From: Symsagittifera roscoffensis
Taxonomy: Eukaryota; Xenacoelomorpha; Acoela; Convolutidae
Reading direction: 5' to 3'
Length of the DNA: 64,000 bases
Assembly (NCBI RefSeq): GCF_963678635.1
Contig: NC_087067.1
Location: 26,355,547-26,419,546 of the forward strand
The notes beneath the pieces are model-generated. The model was not told where the DNA came from. It saw nothing but the letters and a program-made list of their open reading frames with translations, and ran no database searches. Below, one piece after another: positions 55,742-64,000 of the stretch. A program made the position numbers and the translations under genes. Positions within the stretch are counted from its first letter, which is position 1. The number at the start of each line of letters is the position of its first letter.

Positions 55742-56472
55742 GTAAGACTCGATGCGAAAAAAAATTCCTATCTCAGTACCGTTTTTTAAGCTTTCTAATT
55801 GCTCGTACGAGAACTGACTTCCGTCAGCGTGATATTTTACTCTTATAAAATCTACTATTATCTACGTTTTTCTTGCTTAACTTACTTCAAAATATTATTG
55901 CAAAGTGTCGTCTCGTACATCATGAAATAACTTTCTTACCCTATGAAGGAAAAGACTTATCCTCTGGCGGTTTTTTCCATCAGTTTTTCCATCAATTGAT
56001 TCCTATGAGCGTGTTCTCAAAGCAATTTTAAAAATCTAGGAAGATTATTTCAATAATTGAGGTAACATTGGAGAGTTGATTGTGCGGACTTCTTTTGCTT
56101 CATCGTCTACTTAAATTTGGTGGTAAGCTACTAAGAGGTCAACTTTTCTGAAGAAAAGGGCTCCATGCGCGCTGACGAAAAATAAGGTCTCCATTTTGGG
56201 TAATGGGTGTTCTTCGTCCATTACTTTCTAATTGATGCAAACTTTGTAGTCGGCACAATGTCTGAGGTCACTCTCTACTAACGACTGCTGAAGCATTGGC
56301 AACTTCTTCGCGAAAAGAGCAGTTGGGATCCAGGTTTCAGTTTAATACTCTCTCTGGGAGCTCATGTATCGGTTACTGGATTTTGTAGGATATCGCGTTC
56401 AAGGAGTTCAAAAAGTTCTGTTCGATCGCACAACAACAGCCAGTAGGGTTACTTTGAGTAGAATTGACCATT

Positions 56473-56676
56473 TCATCTAAAGTCGCAAATTGCTGTTCCT
56501 TTGAAGTAGAGTTTCTGTCCATCGTATGCTTCCACAGTCCGGGCAATTCCATCTCGTGTAAGTTTTCCAAGCTTCAACCGGGTGCTCAACAATATAATTG
56601 TGATATCAGCACCTGTGTCCGCTTGCATTTTCACCTCAAAGCAGTCAAATACGTCACTTTCCCATTCAGCGGCCAT
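56473..56676 (-). pseudogene. Aspartic protease remnant, copy 2
   Basis: Duplicate of the 55538-55741 frame with two replacements near the active site (KMQADTGADITII). Confidence 0.8.
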
Positions 56677-56999
56677 GTAAGACTCGATGCGAAAAAAAAT
56701 TCCTATCTCAGTACCGTTTTTTAAGCTTTCTAATTGCTCGTACGAGAACTGACTTCCGTCAGCGTGATATTTTACTCTTATAAAATCTACTATTATCTAC
56801 GTTTTTCTTGCTTAACTTACTTCAAAATATTATTGCAAAGTGTCGTCTCGTACATCATGAAATAACTTTCTTACCCTATGAAGGAAAAGACTTATCCTCT
56901 GGCGGTTTTTTCCATCAGTTTGGACATTCCAGTTTATTATCAATGTAAGCATTATAAACGTTTATTCCTAGTTTGTGAAAGTTTCCTTGGATTGTATGC

Positions 57000-57644
57000 G
57001 AATATTTTTTTGAAGTTAACTTAAAAAGTTGTGCTTAAAGATTGGTCTTAACTTAAAGTTGTTGTGTTTGATCGCCAAACTAAAAAAACAGTTTTTATAC
57101 CAGTTAGATTTTGTCTGTTTTAACTATTTTCGCCGCAAGTATGTTGCGTTCAGAGTCTGTTGATCTTGTACAAAGATGAAATTCATTAGTATAATCTCGT
57201 CTTCCTCATCAGCGGTAATTTTTTTTCTCTAAAAACTGACAATAACGAGCTTCATCACGAAGTTTCTCTAGAAAAATGTCGTCAGACTTTTCTTGAATCT
57301 GAACTGTCAACAAAAACATGGATGACTTGGCAACAATCACATAAATTTTCTTAGTCTGCAGTAGTCTCTTAAGAAAATGTGGATCTCAAAGAACACCCTC
57401 TCGCTGAGCTTGTTTGGCAAAATAAATCTCCTCAACTTCAAGATTGACGTACTCTTCATTGGTTGAATCAGAAAAATGTCATTTAAAGGTCTGTGGGATT
57501 TGTTGTGTCCGCAGCCTTGTCAGTTTCCTTCTCTGAACCTGCTCTTCAACGGAAAGCAACCAGCCAAGCCATTTTCTTTTCACATTTTGAAAAATTTAAT
57601 GATCTTTTGGACTAATCAGATCAAGTTCCCTATCTGGTCATAAC
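57000..57644 (-). pseudogene. Gag remnant of the degenerate element
   Basis: About 57160-57270 read on the minus strand gives LRDEARYCQFL and EDEIILMNFIFVQDQQ, similar to Gag capsid sequences of gypsy-class elements. The rest is scrambled. Confidence 0.5.
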
Positions 57645-58043
57645 TGTTGAGGATCGGTGCAAGGCAAGAGAGTTTCTATGAAGAATTTTTTGAGATTGAT
57701 ATATGTGAACGTTTAGCTAAAATTTATTTGGTAATCATAGTAATTATCAGTGGCTAAAGTACAGATGTGTTTTTTGGGATAAACATTTTTTTGTTCACAC
57801 GTTCCAATTTTTGATAAATTTTTACTTGAAATACAATCGACATATAGCATCGCTTTAATGGATAGGGTTGATCAATATGATGAGAGTCTATCAGGTAACT
57901 GATTTCAAAGAGACAGCGAAAAAATCAAAGAGAAACGCTTCTGATCCACTTTAATACGCTTGAATAGTCTAGGTAAGTACAGATAATTGTTCTCATTTTT
58001 TTCATACTAAATCTTTTAGCTTCAATGGTTTCTCAGAACATCA
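57645..58043 (-). repeat. 5' LTR of the degenerate element
   Basis: Direct repeat partner of 52809-53129, about 400 bp with indels. Begins TGATG and ends CA on the element strand. Confidence 0.75.
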
Positions 58044-59809
58044 AATTAGGAAAAGCCAGAGTGTATCCAACAGTTACCACGTAGATGAAATGCAATTGAT
58101 GATATTAATCATGAATGATATTGCTTTTCTTTTCACGCAAAAAAGTTTAGTGACAAAATTTTGGCGATTGAGAAAAAGTCTGTTTTTTACTTATTTATTT
58201 TATCTTAGAATAGAAGAATAAAAAAAATTTGTTCCTTATGTGGAAAAATTTTCGGCTGGAGAACTCAAACTGGACTCGTTACAGACACAAAATGTTAAAT
58301 ATCAGTTTTGGTGAAACGTACTTTTGCTTATTAAAAAAATTTTTAAATCAATTTTGTATTTTACTATTGAAAAAATGCATATCATACATTTTTCAAAAAT
58401 GATTTTATTGGAAAAACTTTTTTTTGTTTAAATTTTTTTTTGATTTAGAGTTGCTCTTGTGTAATCAAAGCTGCCACTTGTTTTGTTTCGAGTTTTCAGC
58501 CAATTTAAGATAATTTTCGAAAAAAAAATTCAATTGAAAAAGTTCAATTCACACAGTTTTTTTATGAAAGTCGCTTGATAAGCGTTTTTTTTATAGATAA
58601 GCTTTTTTTTCATTGTATGATAGGCATTTTTTTGTATGGACATCAAACCGGGTTTTTGATTAAACTCAAAGAAAGGCTAGTCCAACAACCGACGCAAATT
58701 TTTATGTAAGTTGTTGGACAGCAACTTAAACATTGATTTTGAATATAATATCAATTTTAGATCTTCTATGTCATATTTTGCTCTGCTGATTTCTTGCTTG
58801 CTCACATGTCCAAAAAGAAAGTTTTTGGTTGATCCGATGCTTATTTGCGGCGCGTGATCATCGATCGAAAACAGTATATGGAAAACTTTTCTGATTGAGA
58901 AAACTGTATGTTTTTGTAGTCTTTTCTAAAACTCCTGTTCATGAAATTCTACAGTATTTTTCATGCTTCTATACATTTTAATGAGGTTGATACAATTGTT
59001 GTCATATGGTACACAGAATTTTCCTGTTTGCAAATCAAAACACGACTAAATTAAGATTGATCTGCTAGACTACCATTTATCCTCGAGCCAAAAATGAACG
59101 CCTGAAAAGGCTTTAAGGTATAGATTGCAGAAACAGAGGAGCTCAACAGTGATAAATGATCCCGTTTTAATATCACAAAATGTCACCGGCTGATGCATGT
59201 TTCAATCGGATGTTTGGCGCCAAGTGGTTCGAAAAATGACGCTCGGTTGCCCAAAAACAATAGCAATTACAACGATTGCTTGCATCTAATATCTTTTTCT
59301 ACCCATATTTCAATCAAGAAAATGACACGTTTTGCTCTTTTAAATAAAGTGTTCTTTTCACGCCAATTTTTTGAGATTTTTTCTAAATCAACAACGTCTA
59401 GTCTGGAAAAAATAGTGATACTGAAAATATCAAAATCAGATTTTTGAGAAACGTTAGTAGAAACTACCATAAAAGTGGCGCTTATGCACAATCTGTTTGC
59501 TTTGAAAAAAAAACCTTCAACAAGTGATATTTTGTTCAAAAATAAGGATAAAGTAGCCATTTGAGCAGTTTTTAAAAACTAGACCATACAAAGTCTATTG
59601 ACATATGAGTTTATTCGATGCTATAGTGGACACGACTGCTTGTATGTCAGAACAAAGCCGTCAATATTCTTACTACCCCATAACTCGAACACTTTTTTTG
59701 GAAATAAAAGTTTGATAAACTATCAGTTTTGGTCCGCCAATTTAAAATAATAGGTGCTAAATTAAGAATCATGAAGGGATGGATTTAATTTAACTTTAAG
59801 TTTTATCAA

Positions 59810-59875
59810 TAACAAGGAGAAGTAAAGAACACCTGCCTGCGAATCCAAATATACCGGGATCAATCCCTTAGGTGT
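59810..59875 (+). mobile_element. tRNA-like short repeat (SINE relic)
   Basis: AGAACACCTGCCTGCGAATC followed by GGGATCAATCCC resembles a tRNA anticodon arm, T arm and B box as found in tRNA-derived SINEs. No full cloverleaf, so not a working tRNA gene. Confidence 0.4.
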
Positions 59876-60467
59876 GAAAACCTTCTTCAAAAAACGCCCT
59901 AGCATATACATTTCTCACTTTTTTTTCTAAGTCAGAACAAAAAACAAAACAGGACAATGGATATATAGCGATTGCTTGGTCCGCTTCGCTCCCGTGTTAC
60001 ATTCAGCCGAAGAGGAGTAATGAGCGTAAAAAACAGTGTTTGCTGTCTATCTAGATTTTTGTCCGGTTATCGAAGAAAGTAAAGGAAAATGTACGCTCAT
60101 TTGGTTTTTCTCAAATCAGCTTCGGCAAGCGAAATGGTATTTTTTAGATTTCATTATATGTTAGCTTTTTCAAATTAACCATAAAAAACCAATTGTCTCA
60201 TTTGATGAATTTACAAAACATTTTATGAGATCAGTGAAAATTTGTAATTGTTCCGACTTTCGATACGAAAGTAACGAAATATTTGTGCTCAGGGTGGGTT
60301 TTTTTTTTCAGACAAATTTCGACTTTTTAACTAGCCATTTTTGACGGATTTTTTTTATATCATTCAAAAGGTATTGTTGTCTTGAGCTTAATTTTGAAAA
60401 GATATTTCACCTGTGATCGTTTTTCGTAAAGTTATGGGGGTTTAAAGATTGCCATTTTGGCCAATTT

Positions 60468-60765
60468 GCGACAATTAACGCGCGATATATCTCGCGCTTT
60501 TAACGCGTAAGCGGAGATTTAATCCGTCTTAGAAATCGTTCCAAATTGGTTGAAAGAAGCTTATTTGCCATGAATGATTTGTTACAAGGAGCGAAATCTT
60601 TTCTTTTGTAGTTTTTATGGCGTGTGGGGGTGATTTTCATGGATTTAAGATTTTTTTTTTGATTTTTTACATTAAATTTGTTTATGATATTTATGTTATT
60701 ACTGCTCCATAGACCTTAAAAGGCAGTCAGAACATTCAGGGCTTCGCCCTGATACGAGCAGTCTT
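60468..60765 (+). repeat. Dispersed repeat copy 3
   Basis: Ends AGGCAGTCAGAACATTCAGG plus a CTGATACGAGCAGTCTT-type terminus, and shares its 5' part with copy 1. The middle holds GTGGGGGTGATTTTCATGG. Confidence 0.55.
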
Positions 60766-60899
60766 GTATTATTTTGAAATAGATTTCTGCATTAAATTGT
60801 ATAAAATATGAAATGTTTCGACTTTCGAAGATATTTCATATTTTATGATGATATTTTTGCGGAAAATATATGCTAGGGGAGCTTTTTTTTAGACCAATT

Positions 60900-61195
60900 T
60901 TACGAAGAATTTTTGCTTAATTGGGAGCTCAATCAATGGACCTCCCTCTGGGGACGCTCAAATCTATAATCACTTGGCTGCCTACAAAATCGTTCCAAAC
61001 TGACTTGAGGCAAGCTATTTGGTCATATTTTAATTTCATATACGACTCGAAATTTAACACAATCAAAATTTGATATAATCATTTGAAATTTAAATGTTTG
61101 ACAATATTCATTAACCAAAAACTATCCGAAACCAGTTAAGAGGCATTAAAGGGCATCTGGAAAACTCAGGATACTTGCTCTGATACGAGCAGCTT
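60900..61195 (+). repeat. Dispersed repeat copy 4
   Basis: Shares ATCGTTCCAAA.TG..TTGA with copy 3 and ends GGGCATCTGGAAAACTCAGG then CTCTGATACGAGCAG. Adjacent to and in the same orientation as copy 3. Confidence 0.5.
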
Positions 61196-64000
61196 TGTTT
61201 AAACAATTTAAATTTGTAACAAAAACCTCAAGTTTTGTAATATATGACAGATTAATGTACTGAACAATTATGCATACTCTTCCTGTACTTAATTTTTTAA
61301 CCTATTATTTTTAAGTTTCTGCGTTTAGAACTACCTTACATGTATACCATAACTTTTGGTGGTGTAATTGGTGGATTATATTCTTCTGTTCATACTTGCC
61401 AAAAAATATGCTTGTTTAATTAAGTTCGAGAAAAACCATTAGATTCGACTATAAAACAGATTTTACCAATAACTACTCACCTCTTACAATGCAAATGTTT
61501 TGAACTTCTCATGCCATTTATTTAGATACACGGTTTCTTAGATGTTCTTTTTTTCGTACATAAAAAATATTTGTTAGGTTTTTTGCACGTCAAAAATGTG
61601 TTTTACTTGGTGTTTTCGAAAACAGTTTTTAAGTTTTTCAGAATCCTTGTCCCAATAAGCTTTGAAGTTTAATCATAGCTGATATTTTCTTTTTTGTCTT
61701 TGTAATTTTTTGAGTTAGAGAAAAGTGGTTTTATAGCAAAAACTTACGGAATAAAAAATACTGTCTTTTAGCTCGACCAAGTTGCTTTTCAGAGCCACGG
61801 TTTTGTGAAAATGAGCGATAAAACTCTGGTCGGTATAATTTGATTTTCCATCTCGCTTAAAATTTAAAATAACAAACATATTCAGTTGCTGTGCATACAG
61901 CACAGAATGTTCCGACCATAGACTCGAAAAAAAATAAATTTGTTTCTAAATTAGTGTCGTCTTTTCAGAGTTGTGTGACAGTAAGATTTGAATGAAAAAT
62001 AGAATTGAAACATATTCGACAGTCATATTCAAATAAGTCAATTTAAAATCACTTTCTGTAGACAAATGACTAGGAAAACCGAAAAAAAAAACATTGAAGC
62101 AAAATCAAGAAAAGTTTCTATATTTTTGCAGAATTTTTTTCAACATTAGAACATTTGATTCCAAAAAGGCATCAAAAACTTCAAAAACTAAATGTTATTT
62201 TGTAAACTAAGTTTTCACGGCTTGAATTAAACCTAAATAGGCTATTGTAATCCTGCAAATTTGATCTTGAAAAATCAAAATCTTCAAAACTTCAAAACAA
62301 TTTTTCTCGACACTGAGAATTTTTTTAAATTTTTTTAATGTCGCTCGAATCGCGAGTGAAATTGCTTTAAAATGATATATAACTAGACCCATTCCGAATA
62401 TTTTGGTACCTGATTTTGCTCGGAAAACGAAAAAAAGAAAAAAAATGAAAAAACACTAGAACACGAATACAAACTTTCTGCGCATTATTCAAATGGTTGG
62501 AACCATTCGTATAAAAACCGGTTTGATCATTTGGTTCCAGAAAAAAAAGGTCGTGAAAGGATGATGCGAAAAATTGTAAAAGATGATTCCAGTTAACATG
62601 GGAGAGTTCGCAAGAGTTCGATGTGCACTTTTATGATTTCGACAATCATAATGAGCGACAATTGGTAAAATTTAATGATAAATTATGCATCACTTAGATT
62701 GATCTAAGTGAAGAAATATTTGATTTTTCTCTCAACTTAAATGTTTTCTAAGTTCAAATTTAAAAAAAGCAAGAAAAAACCGTTCGGCGACGCAAGGTTG
62801 AATAAAAATGAGTAGACAATCAATACCTCCCCGCCTTTCTTATTTCCCCTGTCCTAAACGACAACGTCAGAAAAAAAAACTATTTTTTGGAAAACCCTGT
62901 CAGTAAAACCATGGAAGTTTTGTCAAAAAAGACATTATCCTTGCATTGGAAAAATTATACGTCCGTTACAAATTGGACGCTGTTTCGGCTACTGCAAGAA
63001 TGTACCATAGTTTAAGATACACGATAATGGGTCTTGAAACTAAACGATTTCTAGAATCTTGAAACAAAACAATCTAGAAAAGCCAGAACGAATCTGTTTT
63101 AAATTTCTATGGAACTTAACAGTTGAGCTAGTCAAAAAATCATCTGAAAAAGTCGATTGAAAGTCATTTTACTATTTGAAGTTTTATAGACAGGACTTAC
63201 AAATAAGTTGTTGCCGCCAAAGGTGCCTCTGCAACTTTTGTTTCGATCCACCAACAATCATATTACATACCATTTCATTCCAACAGTGAAACTTCGGAAG
63301 AAAAGATTTAAAATCCTGAAGCCCCTTGCAAAAATGTTTGATGGGTTTTCTCGTTTCCAGCACAAAAACACCACTAACAACCAAATCAATCTTTCATGTA
63401 TACATTTTTATATGAAAAATGTCAAGATTTAAAAAATTTATAACTAGCATCTGATTCCAATATAACAATCTATCCAACCGGGTCAATTGAAATTTATTTA
63501 TACGCTATTCGTTTGCTGAATACGGACTAGCAATCATCGCAATTAAACCAGGGGCTTAATTATTTTGTGAAGGCATGCTAAAGCGGACACTCCCTTCCTC
63601 CTTCACTTCAAGGACTCGACCCCCAGTCCACTCCTATAATTTCTACTTTTTTGTCACATATTTTTGTCGATCAACCATAAATTTTTATAAGAAGCGTCTT
63701 TGGCGCAAAAATATTGTAACTTGAGGACAAATAAACGCCAAAAAATATATTTTAGTTAACAATTTTTTGTCAAACCCTCCAAATAGTCCATTCTACCTTA
63801 TACACATATTTTTGATAAAAAGGTCACTCAGAGTTTAAAGAGCGCTCGGGAAAACAAGTTTGTCTACCTAATTTATAAATCGACGAAATTTTTATGACAC
63901 TGTTTTAGGATGGCAAAGCAATGAAATCTCAAGTTATCTTAAAAGAGATATCTCAAAGTACCTTTTATCTCAAGTGCATCTCAAAATTTCAATAAAGTAA

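Larger units (their letters stand above)
55058..56922. repeat. 935-bp tandem duplication inside the degenerate element
   Basis: Unit 1 is about 55058-55993 and unit 2 about 55994-56922. Only a handful of substitutions are seen, for example CTCGAAG/CTCAAAG and CAATATCATTG/CAATATAATTG. Each unit carries the protease and the start of RT. The copies are far more alike than the element's two LTRs, so the duplication is much younger than the insertion. Confidence 0.92.
52809..58043 (-). mobile_element. Degenerate Ty3/gypsy element with recognisable LTRs
   Basis: Diverged direct repeats at 52809-53129 and 57645-58043 bracket minus-strand remnants of gag, protease, RT, RNase H and integrase in Ty3/gypsy order. 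Frames are broken throughout. It is a different lineage from Elements A and B: protease motif ADTGAD, and a FQD-type RT motif as in Mag-like families of invertebrates. About 5.2 kb including a 0.94-kb tandem duplication. Confidence 0.88.
58044..64000. other. Noncoding AT-rich DNA to the right edge
   Basis: No ORF with recognisable domains. Holds the SINE-like relic and dispersed repeat copies listed separately. Confidence 0.55.

Noticed and set aside
1-64000. CRISPR arrays, rRNA genes, bacterial operons or intact tRNA genes
   Set aside because: None seen; repeats present are LTRs, MITEs, tandem duplications and decayed dispersed elements.

Overview
The window is AT-rich eukaryotic DNA with a 200-base assembly gap. 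It has no bacterial-style operons or rRNA, and no host gene I can name. Retroelement families, a hAT-type miniature element and tRNA-derived short repeats point to an invertebrate-type metazoan genome. I cannot name the species.

Layout. (1) 1-17749, minus strand: Element A, a long LTR retroelement of the Ty3/gypsy class that enters from the left edge, so its 3' LTR is outside the window. (2) 17750-32377: host or unassigned DNA with a 332-bp hAT-like element carrying an exact 8-bp target duplication, short repeats and the gap. (3) 32382-50757, plus strand: Element B, a second full-length copy of the same family, 18,376 bp, with two 410-bp LTRs and a 4-bp target duplication (TGAA). A and B lie head to head. 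(4) 50762-52808: noncoding DNA with a C-tract cluster. (5) 52809-58043, minus strand: an older, heavily decayed Ty3/gypsy element with recognisable LTRs and a 0.94-kb internal tandem duplication. (6) 58044-64000: noncoding DNA with copies of a dispersed repeat.

The A/B family is the main interest. Read from its own 5' end it has: a 410-bp LTR with a near-perfect 28-nt palindrome; a primer-binding site; a 1.2-kb leader with duplicated stem-loops; ORF1 (small, very basic); a Gag whose capsid and zinc knuckle follow a 540-residue N-terminal extension; protease, reverse transcriptase, RNase H and integrase; a small ORF; two tiny membrane-protein ORFs; ORF6, a 377-codon frame with no methionine codon; an 877-aa envelope-like glycoprotein with a PTAP motif in its predicted tail; ORF8, a 601-aa protein of unknown type; a conserved 84-87-nt candidate intron just after the last stop; a long 3' noncoding region; and the 3' LTR. 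Neighbouring ORFs repeatedly meet at stop-start junctions (ATGA, TAAATG, TAAAATG), which suggests polycistronic expression by reinitiation, splicing or trans-splicing. I know of no described element with exactly this set, but I could not search.

Element A keeps most frames open but has an 86-bp deletion in RT. Element B lost the RT YLDD motif, carries an inverted 2.2-kb gag-protease segment and has many frameshifts. Neither copy can encode a working polymerase as it stands.
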